DNA of 41,752 nt. Source: CAYHPY01 sp964358485 (GTDB lineage: Bacteria > Elusimicrobiota > Elusimicrobia > UBA1565 > UBA9628). The notes under the pieces are model-generated. The model did not search any database. It had not been told where the DNA came from and saw nothing but the letters and a program-made list of their open reading frames with translations. The stretch spans positions 1 through 41,752 of the forward strand of contig CAYHPY010000029.1 of assembly GCA_964358485.1 (NCBI GenBank), read 5' to 3'. The translations under genes were made by a program, and so were the position numbers. Below are positions 1-8,002 of the stretch, in pieces; positions within the stretch are counted from its first letter, which is position 1, and each line of letters begins with the position of its first letter.

Positions 1-115
1 GCAACGCCGGACCGACAACGGCCTTCAGGCTCATTTACGGATTAGAAAATGCTGGGGCCGCAGCGTCCTAGTTCCCGGACTTTTCAAAGGCCTTGGCGTG
101 CAGGGCCTTCGGTCA

Positions 116-173
116 GCGCCCCGACGGCCGTATTGTCGGGGCGCAACCGTCGGACCCCTGCGGGGTCCGGCGG
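116..173 (+). repeat. Two-hairpin module, copy A
   Basis: Hairpin 1 has a perfect 10-bp stem (116-125 with 135-144) and a 9-base loop. It is followed by AACCG (145-149), two bases, then hairpin 2 with a 7-bp stem (152-158 with 162-168) and a 3-base loop, then GGCGG (169-173). A second copy with the same order and the same loop sizes lies on the opposite strand at 207-262. The stem bases differ between copies but pairing is kept. No function is known to me; a REP/BIME-like mobile hairpin or a structured RNA are both possible. Confidence 0.7.
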
Positions 174-206
174 CTCCGTGGAGGACGATTCGTTCCCCCC
201 AACGGC

Positions 207-262
207 CCGTCGTCCCCCAGCGGGGGACTCCGGTTGCGCCCGGCAGAACAAGCGCCGGGCGC
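207..262 (-). repeat. Two-hairpin module, copy B (inverted)
   Basis: Read on the minus strand it repeats the layout of copy A: hairpin 1 with a 9-bp stem (254-262 with 236-244) and a 9-base loop, AACCG (235-231), two bases, hairpin 2 with a 7-bp stem (222-228 with 212-218) and a 3-base loop, then GACGG (211-207). Several stem pairs are changed on both sides relative to copy A, which is compensatory change. Together the copies form one large inverted repeat around position 190. Confidence 0.7.
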
Positions 263-287
263 TTGGCCCAGCTTGTGCTATCCCACG

Positions 288-323
288 AGGTAGCACAACA
301 GCCCCGGGGCTGCTGCGCTACCT
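288..323. repeat. 36-bp interrupted palindrome
   Basis: Outer arms AGGTAGC/GCTACCT and inner arms CAGCCCC/GGGGCTG are symmetric about the centre at 305/306, separated by 4-base unmatched stretches. There is no T-tract after it, so it is not an obvious intrinsic terminator. It may be a strong cruciform or hairpin or a protein-binding site. Confidence 0.55.
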
Positions 324-703
324 CCAAACGTAGCAGAAGGGGGAGAAGGACGGGCTTCGTGACGACCAGTCACTGTTTTTGACCGCTCGCGGTTGGGTGT
401 CTCCGATAACCGACGACGACCTTGGCAAAGTTTTATGACTATTTTTACTACATTTATTGCCCGGTTACCGCCAACGGTGAAGGTAAAAATAAAATTAGCA
501 TTTAATTTATTATGTAATTCATATCCCAGGTCGTCAGCTTGCCGTTTCTGCGTATTGGAAAATGTTGAAGGGCACGGCATTGCGGTTTGATTGGTCAACG
601 CCACCCCGGCTGTCGGGCGCTTGGAACGAAAACCCCGGGAACTGGGAGACCGCAGCCGCCTCCCGAACAGGCGTGGCTAAAGTGTTGCAATAGATATGGG
701 TGC

Positions 704-1447
704 ATGAAATCCAATGCGCTCCTCCGTTTTTTGGGCTCCCTGAAGGTCACGATCTTCTGCCTGAGCCTTCTCATGGTCCTGGTCGGGGCCTGCACCTTGG
801 CCCAGGCGAAAATGGGCACCTTCGAAGCCGTGCAGGCCTATATGCGGGGGTTCTTCGTTTGGTGGTCCCCGGCGGCGGGCGTCCATCTTCCGATTTTCCC
901 CGGAGGGAGCCTGGTCGGCTTGGTTTTGCTGGCCAACCTCACCGTCGCCCAATCGTTCCGGTTGGAGTTCTCCTGGCGCAAGGCCGGCCTTTGGACGGTC
1001 CACTTCGGCCTGATTTTCCTGTTTCTCGGGGAATTCGCCTCCGGCATGCTTCAGGTTGAAACGCAGGTTTCCATCCGGGAGGGCCAGACCGTGGATTTCG
1101 GCCTGGACCCGCGCACCGGCGAGAAGCGGGTTCTGCCGTTTTCCCTGACCTTGAAGGACTTCACCCATGAAGTGTATCCCGGCACCGAGATTCCCAAGCG
1201 GTTCTCAAGCATGCTCCGGCTAAAGGATTCGAGGAAAGGGACCGACCGGGACGTCCTGGTTTCCATGAACAGCCCCCTGCGCTACGCGGGTCTGGCGGTC
1301 TATCAATCCGGTTTCGGGGAAGAGAACACCATGTCCGTCCTCCAGGTCGTGGACAACCCCAGCTGGATCCTGCCCTATCTGGCCTGCGCCCTGGTGGGCC
1401 TGGGCCTGGCCGCCCATTTCGCGCAACGCCTGCGGAAGGCGGCGTGA
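704..1447 (+). CDS. resB: ResB-like cytochrome c biogenesis protein
   Basis: Short ResB/Ccs1-type protein (247 aa) of the System II cytochrome c maturation pathway. With CcsA/ResC, ResB carries heme out of the cytoplasm and helps ligate it to apocytochromes. Visible features are an N-terminal membrane helix (about residues 14-32), a second and third helix near 67-80 and 90-112 (GLWTVHFGLIFLFLGEF), a soluble stretch containing LRYAGLAVYQSGF (typical of ResB ends), and a C-terminal helix at about 222-238. It is shorter than classical ResB (often over 400 aa), like the compact versions paired with large ResC proteins. I chose ATG 704 because the frame upstream of it (open from 587) does not look like protein. 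The stop overlaps the GTG start of the next gene (GTGA), so the two are translationally coupled. Its partner is certain from context; the family call is strong. Confidence 0.85.
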   Translation: MKSNALLRFLGSLKVTIFCLSLLMVLVGACTLAQAKMGTFEAVQAYMRGFFVWWSPAAGVHLPIFPGGSLVGLVLLANLTVAQSFRLEFSWRKAGLWTVHFGLIFLFLGEFASGMLQVETQVSIREGQTVDFGLDPRTGEKRVLPFSLTLKDFTHEVYPGTEIPKRFSSMLRLKDSRKGTDRDVLVSMNSPLRYAGLAVYQSGFGEENTMSVLQVVDNPSWILPYLACALVGLGLAAHFAQRLRKAA

Positions 1448-3309
1448 AAAAGTTCTGGCTAATCCCGGCGGCCCTGGCTCTCTCGGGGGCCGCGCTTCCC
1501 CCCGCCGGGGAACGCGTGGCGGCTCCGGCCGAGCGGGGCGCCGTTTCCGCCGCGGGCGGCGTCATCGACGAGAAGGCCGATCCCGCGGTTTTCGGCCGCC
1601 TGCCCTGCCTGCAAGGGGGGCGGATCAAGCCTTTGGACACCGTGGCCCGGGCCGCCCTGATGCGCCTGCGGGGCCGGCAATCCCTCCGGGTCGAGGGGAA
1701 AAAGATCGGGGCCGTGCGCTGGCTTCTGGATTTGATCGCCGCGCCGGAGGCGGCCGACGTCTACCCGGTGTTTCGGATCGAGGACCCCGAACTGCTGGGA
1801 CTTCTGGGGCGAAGACGCGAGGACGGCGCCGATTTCGCCTATTGGCAATTGGAGCCGGCCTTCTCGGAGCTTTCCATGCTGGCCTCCAAGGCCGACGCGA
1901 CGGAGCCCTCCGCCCGGACGCGCTTTGACGGCGCGGTCATGAACCTCGCCGACCGCGTGGCCCTGTACCAGCGCCTGCGCACCTCCATTTTGTCCGAACC
2001 CTCCTCCGACGCCCGCGCCGAGATCGCGGAATTTTCCCGGATTCTCCCGGCGGGCCGCGCGGCGGTTTTCGGAAATGGCCGCTCGGCCAAGGAGCGGGCG
2101 GCCCTGGCGGCTCTGGCGCCCTATTTCCCGCGCTGGCGCTTCCTGGACCGCGAGGCGGGCCTGCGCCCGCTCCCTCCGGTCTCGGGTGAGGAGCCCGAGC
2201 GCTGGACGACCCTCGGCGGGTCCCTGCTGGTTTCCTTGCGCTCCGGCGAGATCGATTCGGCCGCCGTGGATTTGGCGGAGTTGGCCGGGGCTTGGCGCGC
2301 CCGGGACGGACGGGCTTTCAACCAAGCGGCGGCCCGCTACGCGGCGGAAATCGGCCGCCGCGCCCCCAGGGCCGCCGCGCGCGCGCGCTGGGAGGAAATG
2401 CTCAACCGCCTTCAACCCTTCGTCTGGGGCATGGCCCTTTATGTGGCCGCCTTCCTGGGGGCGGGCCTGTCCTGGCTTCCCGGCGGGCGGCGGGTGGGCG
2501 CGGCCCCCGCGTGGATTTACGGGGCGGCGCTATTGCTGCACACCGCGGGGCTGGTTTGGCGGATGATCCTGGAGGGGCGTCCTCCGGTGACCAACCTCTA
2601 TTCTTCGGCGGTGTTCGTGGGCTGGACCGCGGCGGTCCTGGCGTTGGTCCTGGAGCTGCGCCAGCGGAAATTCTTCGCCCTGGCGGCGGGCGCGGCGGTG
2701 GGTTTTTCCACCTTGGTGATCGCGCACAACCTCGCGGCCCAAGGCGATACCATGGAGATGATGCGCGCCGTGCTCGATTCCAATTTCTGGCTCGCGACCC
2801 ACGTGGTGACCATCACCATCGGCTATGGGGGCGCCTTTCTGGCCAGCCTGCTGGCGCACATGGGACTTATCCGCGGGCGGGCCCGGGGCTGGAGAACGGA
2901 CTCCGACCTCAAATCCCTGACGGATTCGGCCTACGCGGTGACCTGCTTCAGCCTGTTCTTCAATTTTCTCGGCACCGTGCTCGGCGGAATTTGGGCGGAT
3001 CAATCCTGGGGAAGGTTCTGGGGCTGGGATCCCAAGGAAAACGGGGCTTTGCTCATCGTGCTTTGGCAGGCCATTCTCCTGCACGCGCGCTGGGGGGGAT
3101 TTATCCGCGAGCGGGGCATCCTGGTCATGACCGTGGGCGGAGGGATCGTGACCGCCCTGGCCTGGTTCGGGGTCAACATGCTGGGCGTGGGCCTTCATTC
3201 CTACGGTTTCATGGACGGCGCGTTCAAGGCGTTGACGGCGTTTATCGCCTTTGAGGCGGCCGCTTGCTGGTATCTCTCGCGCGAGGGCGAAGTCAAAGAG
3301 GCGATATGA
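1444..3309 (+). CDS. ccsA: CcsA/ResC-like heme export and ligation protein
   Basis: Large System II cytochrome c synthase subunit (621 aa). Residues 1-30 look like a signal or membrane segment. Residues 30-320 form a soluble extracytoplasmic region without a clear motif. From about 325 onward there are repeated membrane helices. The tryptophan-rich WWD heme-handling motif WGRFWGWDPKENG is at residues 522-534. Flanking histidines expected to hold heme appear in LATHVVTITIGYG and in the late GLHSYGF segment. Start is GTG at 1444, overlapping the resB stop. The 3' end overlaps the radical SAM gene by ATGA. The fused soluble N-terminal half resembles ResB/CcsA fusions in architecture, but I cannot say whether that half is ResB-derived. 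Role: deliver heme to secreted c-type cytochromes, most obviously the gamma subunit encoded at 9744. Confidence 0.9.
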   Translation: MKKFWLIPAALALSGAALPPAGERVAAPAERGAVSAAGGVIDEKADPAVFGRLPCLQGGRIKPLDTVARAALMRLRGRQSLRVEGKKIGAVRWLLDLIAAPEAADVYPVFRIEDPELLGLLGRRREDGADFAYWQLEPAFSELSMLASKADATEPSARTRFDGAVMNLADRVALYQRLRTSILSEPSSDARAEIAEFSRILPAGRAAVFGNGRSAKERAALAALAPYFPRWRFLDREAGLRPLPPVSGEEPERWTTLGGSLLVSLRSGEIDSAAVDLAELAGAWRARDGRAFNQAAARYAAEIGRRAPRAAARARWEEMLNRLQPFVWGMALYVAAFLGAGLSWLPGGRRVGAAPAWIYGAALLLHTAGLVWRMILEGRPPVTNLYSSAVFVGWTAAVLALVLELRQRKFFALAAGAAVGFSTLVIAHNLAAQGDTMEMMRAVLDSNFWLATHVVTITIGYGGAFLASLLAHMGLIRGRARGWRTDSDLKSLTDSAYAVTCFSLFFNFLGTVLGGIWADQSWGRFWGWDPKENGALLIVLWQAILLHARWGGFIRERGILVMTVGGGIVTALAWFGVNMLGVGLHSYGFMDGAFKALTAFIAFEAAACWYLSREGEVKEAI

Positions 3310-4430
3310 ATCCCCAAAACGGAAATTCCGCGACGACCATGCCCCGGGTGGATTTCGACCGGGCCCCGTTTCTCGTCATTTGGGAAAGCACCCGCTCCTG
3401 CGCCCTGGCCTGCCAGCATTGCCGGGCCAGCGCCATCCTCCGCCGCGACCCCTGGGAGCTCAATACCGAGGAAGGCATGCGCCTTCTGGATCAAACCGCG
3501 GAGCTGGGGACCCCGGTCTTCATCATCTCGGGGGGAGATCCCTTGAACCGGACGGACATCGAGGAGTTGGTCCGCCATGGAAAAACCCGCGGCCTGCGGA
3601 TGGGGACCATTCCCGCCGCCACTTCCAATCTCACCAAGGAGCGCCTGGCGTCCCTGCGGGAAGCGGGCCTCGATCAGGTGGCCTTCAGCCTGGACGGCCC
3701 CCTGGCCCACCTTCACGACAACTTCCGCGGCACCGCCGGTTCCTACGCCAAGACCCTCCAGGGGGTGGCGTGGGCGCGGGAGCTGGGCATGCCGGTGCAG
3801 ATCAACACCTGCTTCGCCGCCTGGAATTACCAGCACCTCGACGCGATGATCGAGCTGGTCAAATCCCTCGGGATCGTCTTCTGGGAGGTCTTTTTCCTGG
3901 TGCCCATGGGGCGGGGCGAGGGTTTGGACTGCGTCACCCCGGCCCAGTTCGAGGAGGCCTTCGCCAAGCTCCACGACTTGAGCCGCGAGCGCCGCTTCAT
4001 CGTCAAGGTCACCGAGGCCCAGCATTACCGGCGCTTTGTCATCGCCAAGGAACTGGTCCGCGTGGAGGCCTCCACGGCGGAGGAGCGCATCAAGCAGGTT
4101 TTGGCCACCAAGGGCGTCATGGGCGGCCTGGGGTTGTCTCCCAAGGCCGTCAACTCCGGCAACGGCTTCATGTTCGTCGACCATGTCGGAAACGTCTGCC
4201 CCTCGGGTTTTCTCCCGATCCCGGTGGCCAACGCCCGGACGACTTCCCTGGTCGACGCGTACCGCAACTCGACTTTGTTCCGGGAACTGCGCAACCCGAA
4301 GCTCCTTAAAGGGCGCTGCGGGCGCTGCGAGTTCGCTTCGGTCTGCGGGGGATCGCGCGCGCGGGCCTATGCGGCCACCGGGGATTACCTGGCCGAGGAC
4401 CCGTCCTGCGGCTACCAGCCGGCGAGTTAA
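3306..4430 (+). CDS. Radical SAM/SPASM protein, heme-modifying (AhbD/NirJ-like) group
   Basis: 374-aa radical SAM enzyme. The 4Fe-4S/SAM motif is C32-x3-C36-x2-C39 within TRSCALACQHCRA. IISGGDPL, a typical radical SAM GGD(P) motif, follows. The C-terminal SPASM-like Cys set includes C298, C338, C341, C347 and C368, expected to hold extra Fe-S clusters. The sequence style (VIWESTRSCALACQHCRAS; FFLVPMGRGE) matches the group that holds AhbC, AhbD and NirJ, which modify heme side chains, but this group also has members of unknown role. ATG 3306 is chosen because it overlaps the ccsA stop (ATGA); the longer frame from 3264 would run into ccsA. Lying between cytochrome c maturation genes and a heme-containing oxidoreductase, it may make or tailor heme for that enzyme, or modify a peptide. 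Substrate unknown. Confidence 0.8.
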   Translation: MNPQNGNSATTMPRVDFDRAPFLVIWESTRSCALACQHCRASAILRRDPWELNTEEGMRLLDQTAELGTPVFIISGGDPLNRTDIEELVRHGKTRGLRMGTIPAATSNLTKERLASLREAGLDQVAFSLDGPLAHLHDNFRGTAGSYAKTLQGVAWARELGMPVQINTCFAAWNYQHLDAMIELVKSLGIVFWEVFFLVPMGRGEGLDCVTPAQFEEAFAKLHDLSRERRFIVKVTEAQHYRRFVIAKELVRVEASTAEERIKQVLATKGVMGGLGLSPKAVNSGNGFMFVDHVGNVCPSGFLPIPVANARTTSLVDAYRNSTLFRELRNPKLLKGRCGRCEFASVCGGSRARAYAATGDYLAEDPSCGYQPAS

Positions 4431-4461
4431 TTCAGACTCTCTGATCCGAAATTGAACGCCT

Positions 4462-4493
4462 CCCATGGAAACTCCGTTGCATTAGCGCATGGG
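4462..4493. repeat. Inverted repeat upstream of the oxidoreductase operon
   Basis: CCCATG at 4462-4467 and CATGGG at 4488-4493 form 6-bp inverted arms 20 bases apart, in the 96-base gap between the radical SAM gene and the alpha subunit. It could be an operator or a chance match; no good -35/-10 pair is visible beside it. Confidence 0.3.
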
Positions 4494-4526
4494 ACGGATT
4501 TTCCCCAAGCGCCAAGAGGGTGAGCC

Positions 4527-7500
4527 ATGGATTTCAAGCGACTCAATAAAAAGATCGGCCGGCGGGATTTTTTGAAGCTTTCGGGCTCCGGGGCGCTGAC
4601 GCTCCTGGCGTCGGAGCCGCTTTTCGCCCTGCTCAAACCCACGCAAACCGCCGACAATCCGCTGGACCTCTATCCCGACCGCGGCTGGGAGAAGCTCTAT
4701 CGCGACATGGCGGCCACCGACGGCGAGTTTTGCTTCCTGTGCGCCCCCAACGATACCCACAACTGCCTCCTGAAAGCCCATACCAAGAACGGCGTGGCGA
4801 TGTTCTTCGGCCCCTCCTACGGCTACGGCAAGGCCAAGGACATCTACGGCAACCAATCCTCCCATCGTTGGGACCCGCGCTGCTGCCAAAAGGGCTTGGC
4901 GCTGATCCGCAAGGTCTACGGGCCCCGGCGGGTGAAGTACCCCTCGGTGCGCAAGGGCTGGAAGGAGTGGGTCGACTCGGGCTTTCCCCGCGATCCCGAC
5001 GGGCGCATGCCCGAGAAGTACCGCCACCGCGGCAAGGAGCCCTTCGTCAAGGTTTCCTGGGACGAGGCCTTTAAATACGTCGCGAGGGCCATCGACGTCA
5101 CCGCCCGCCAATATAACGGCGATTCGGGCAAAGACCTGCTCCTGCGCCAAGGCTACGACCCGGACATGGTATCGGCGATGAAGGGCGCGGGCGTGCAGGC
5201 CCTCAAGGTCCGGGGCGGGATGCCGCTCTTGGGCGCGACCCGCATCTTCGGGATGAACCGCTTCGCCAACTCCCTGGCCCTTCTGGACCGCAAAATCCGA
5301 GGAACCGGCCCCGACAACGCCATCGGGGGCCGAATCTGGGACAGCTACTCCTGGCACACGGACCTGCCCCCCGGCCACACCATGGCCTGCGGCCATCAGA
5401 CCATCGACTTCGACCTGGCCACCGCCGAGAACGCCGACCTGATCGTCTGCATCGGCATGAACTGGATTTCGACCAAGATGCCGGACGCCCATTGGCTGAC
5501 CGAGGCGCGCCTCAAGGGGACTAAAATCGTCACCATCGCGCCCGAATACCAATCCACGTCCAACAAGGCGGACCGCGTCATCCTTGCCCGCCCCGGAACC
5601 GACACCGCCTTCGCCCTGGGGATGGTCAACGTCATCATCAAGGAAAATCTCTACGACGAGAAATTCGTCAAGGGGCACACCGATCTTCCCTTGCTGGTCC
5701 GCGCGGACACCCTGAAGCTGCTCAAGCCGACGGAGGTGATCGCCGGCTACAAGAACGCCGTTCTCGCCAATACCGTCCTCTTGAAAGAAGGCGAGAAGCC
5801 GCCGTCGGCCTATAAACAGGACAAGCAGATCGTGGCCGAGAAACTCCGGGAGGAGTGGGGGGATTTCATGGCATGGGACGCCGCGGCCGGAGGGCCCGTG
5901 GTGGTCACCCGGGACGACGCGGCCAAGGCCGGGGCGTACTCGCTCGAAGGCCGCTTCAAGGTCAAGCTCCTGGATGGGACCAGCGTCGAGGTCCGTCCGG
6001 TGTTCGATCTGGTCAAGGAGCAGGCGTCGCATTACACTCCCGAGGCGACGGCCGACATCTGCCACTCGTCCGCCGAGAACGTGACCTGGCTGGCCCGCGA
6101 GATCGCCAAGAACCGCGGCAAAAGCCTCATCGTCTACGGAATGGGCCCGAATCACTTCTTCAACAACGACTTGAAGGACCGCGCGGGCTTTCTCCTGTGC
6201 TCGTTGACGGGAAACATCGGCACGCACGGGGGCAATATCGGCTCCTATGCCGGCAATTACCGGGGCGCCTATTTTAACGGCCTCCAATACTACGTGGCCG
6301 AGGACCCGTTTCATATCGATACGGAGGAACACGGGCACCCGGTTTACAAGCCCTATTTCCGCTACGAGTCGGCGCACTACTTCAACTACGGGGACCGGCC
6401 TCTGCGGATCGGCAACAAGAACTTCACGGGCAAGAGCCACATGCCCACCCCGACCAAGTTCATGTGGTTCTCCAACGGAAACTCCATCCTGGGCAACCTC
6501 AAGTGGCACCACGACGTCGTGGTCAACACCTTGCCCAAGATCGAGTCGATCGTGGTGAGCGAGTGGTGGTGGACGGCCTCGTGCGAGTACGCGGACGTGG
6601 TGTTCCCAGTCGATTCCTGGGCCGAGGTCAAGATGCCGGACATGACCGCCGCGGTGACCAATCCGTTCCTGCAGATGTTCCCCAAGACCCCCCTGGCGCG
6701 CCTGCACGATTCCAAGCCGGACATCGCCGTGCTGGCGGGAGTGGCCAAGGAGCTCGCGGCCATCACCGGGGACACGGGCTTCCTCGACTACTGGAAGTGG
6801 GCCAACGAGGACAAGGTGGAGGTTTACCTCCAGCGGATCCTGGATAATTCCAGCACCTGCAAAGGCTACAAGATCGAAGAAGTCCATGAGAACGCCAAGA
6901 AAGGCATCCCCGCGCTCCTGATGACGCGGACCTATCCCAAGATCATGGGCTGGGAGCAGACCGTCGAGGGCAAGCCCCATTACACGAAGTCGGGCCGCAT
7001 CGAGTTGTATCGGGACGAACCGGAGTTCATCGAGCACGGGGAAAACCTTCCCGTCCACCGCGAGCCGGTGGACGGAACTCCCTACGAGCCCAACGTCATC
7101 GTCACGGGCGCCCCGGGACTCATCCGGCCCTCGGGCCCGGAGGTCTACGGCCTCTCGCGGGCCGATCAATCCGTCGAGGTGCGCCAGGTCCGCAATGTGA
7201 TCGTCGCCCCCGCGGACCTGACCAAGACCTCCCACCCGGGCAAGAAGATCGGGCTGTCCTTGGTCTACATCACCCCCAAGTTCCGCCATGGGGCCCACAC
7301 CACGCCCGTGGACGTGGACACGATCTCCACCTGGTTCGGCCCCTTCGGCGACGTCCACCGCCGGGACAAACGCATGCCCTGGGTCGGCGAGGGCTACGTG
7401 GACCTCAATCCCCTGGACGCCAAGGAGCTCGGGATCGAAGACGGCGACTACGTCTGGATCGACGCCGACCCGTCGGACCGCCCGTTCCGGGGCTGGCAGA

Positions 7501-7976
7501 CCAAGCCCGGGGATTACCGGGTCCACCGGGCCAAGATGCGGGCCCGGTATTATTGGGGAATCCAGCGGGGCATCGCGCGCTCCTGGTTCCACATGTACGT
7601 CGCGACCTACGGTTCGGTGGAAGGCCATGAGCAAAACGCCGACAAGCTGGCCCGCAACCCGCGGACGGGGTATCAGGCCATGTTCCGCTACGGGAGCCAT
7701 CAATCGGCCACGCGGGCGTGGCTGAGGCCCACCCTCCAGACCGAGACCTTGGCCCGCAAGGAATACTTCGGCCAGGTCATCGGCAAGGGTTTCGCGGCCG
7801 ACATCCACTGCACCGTCGGGGCGCCCAAGGAGTCCTTCGTCAAGATCGAGAAGGCGGAGGACGGCGGCGTCGGCGTCGCCCTGTGGAAGCCGGCCAAGGA
7901 CGGCTACCGGCCGGGCTATACTCGGGAGGCCATGGAGATTTATCTCAAAGGCGGCTTCGCGGAAAAGAAGGCATGA
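4527..7976 (+). CDS. Type II DMSO-reductase-family molybdopterin oxidoreductase, catalytic alpha subunit (NarG/NxrA-like)
   Basis: 1149-aa molybdenum (bis-MGD) enzyme subunit. A twin-arginine signal, GRRDFLKLSGSG, lies at residues 11-22, so the folded enzyme should be exported. Cys residues for the N-terminal 4Fe-4S cluster are C69, C72, C80 and C119/C120; this spacing (x2, x7, x38) differs from the (H/C)x3Cx3C of NarG. Residues 265-345 align well with NarG: TDLPPG, MPDAHWLTEARLKGTK, RPGTDTAFALGM. The position of NarG's Asp222 Mo ligand is Ser275 here, with Asp272 nearby. Later ASCEYADVVFPVDSW matches the NarG TCLYSDIILPTATW block. The C-terminus (about 900-1149) carries the molydopterin-dinucleotide domain. 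ATG 4527 has GAGGGTGA before it. Beta, chaperone and gamma genes follow directly. The substrate (nitrate/nitrite, oxyanion, hydrocarbon or other) cannot be read from sequence. Confidence 0.88.
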   Translation: MDFKRLNKKIGRRDFLKLSGSGALTLLASEPLFALLKPTQTADNPLDLYPDRGWEKLYRDMAATDGEFCFLCAPNDTHNCLLKAHTKNGVAMFFGPSYGYGKAKDIYGNQSSHRWDPRCCQKGLALIRKVYGPRRVKYPSVRKGWKEWVDSGFPRDPDGRMPEKYRHRGKEPFVKVSWDEAFKYVARAIDVTARQYNGDSGKDLLLRQGYDPDMVSAMKGAGVQALKVRGGMPLLGATRIFGMNRFANSLALLDRKIRGTGPDNAIGGRIWDSYSWHTDLPPGHTMACGHQTIDFDLATAENADLIVCIGMNWISTKMPDAHWLTEARLKGTKIVTIAPEYQSTSNKADRVILARPGTDTAFALGMVNVIIKENLYDEKFVKGHTDLPLLVRADTLKLLKPTEVIAGYKNAVLANTVLLKEGEKPPSAYKQDKQIVAEKLREEWGDFMAWDAAAGGPVVVTRDDAAKAGAYSLEGRFKVKLLDGTSVEVRPVFDLVKEQASHYTPEATADICHSSAENVTWLAREIAKNRGKSLIVYGMGPNHFFNNDLKDRAGFLLCSLTGNIGTHGGNIGSYAGNYRGAYFNGLQYYVAEDPFHIDTEEHGHPVYKPYFRYESAHYFNYGDRPLRIGNKNFTGKSHMPTPTKFMWFSNGNSILGNLKWHHDVVVNTLPKIESIVVSEWWWTASCEYADVVFPVDSWAEVKMPDMTAAVTNPFLQMFPKTPLARLHDSKPDIAVLAGVAKELAAITGDTGFLDYWKWANEDKVEVYLQRILDNSSTCKGYKIEEVHENAKKGIPALLMTRTYPKIMGWEQTVEGKPHYTKSGRIELYRDEPEFIEHGENLPVHREPVDGTPYEPNVIVTGAPGLIRPSGPEVYGLSRADQSVEVRQVRNVIVAPADLTKTSHPGKKIGLSLVYITPKFRHGAHTTPVDVDTISTWFGPFGDVHRRDKRMPWVGEGYVDLNPLDAKELGIEDGDYVWIDADPSDRPFRGWQTKPGDYRVHRAKMRARYYWGIQRGIARSWFHMYVATYGSVEGHEQNADKLARNPRTGYQAMFRYGSHQSATRAWLRPTLQTETLARKEYFGQVIGKGFAADIHCTVGAPKESFVKIEKAEDGGVGVALWKPAKDGYRPGYTREAMEIYLKGGFAEKKA

Positions 7977-8002
7977 ACGGGATCGGGGCTTAAGGGGGAA
8001 AG

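Larger units (their letters stand above)
1..703. other. Intergenic region without a convincing gene
   Basis: No reading frame here has a natural-looking protein composition; the open frames on both strands are short, overlap each other and are rich in Arg/Pro/Gly or low-complexity residues. Positions 1-330 are GC-rich and dense in palindromes (listed separately). Positions about 420-560 are much more AT-rich than the rest of the window and hold no recognisable gene. The stretch just before 704 must contain the signals for resB, but I see no clear -35/-10 pair there. Confidence 0.6.

Noticed and set aside
116..262. Integron attC site as an explanation of the hairpins
   Set aside because: No GTTRRRY/RYYYAAC core pair at matching ends and no cassette-like gene array or integrase nearby.
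278..604. Open frame of 108 codons on the minus strand in the first 700 bases
   Set aside because: No start signals and an odd composition; it crosses the palindrome cluster and the AT-rich stretch.
4482..7808. Long open frame (1108 codons) on the minus strand opposite the alpha subunit
   Set aside because: GC-rich codon bias leaves long stop-free frames antisense to real genes; this one is rich in Gly, Val, Arg, Asp without family features, and the plus-strand protein is clearly real. Same for 26078-28723(-) opposite the O-antigen ligase, and 14689-15906(-).
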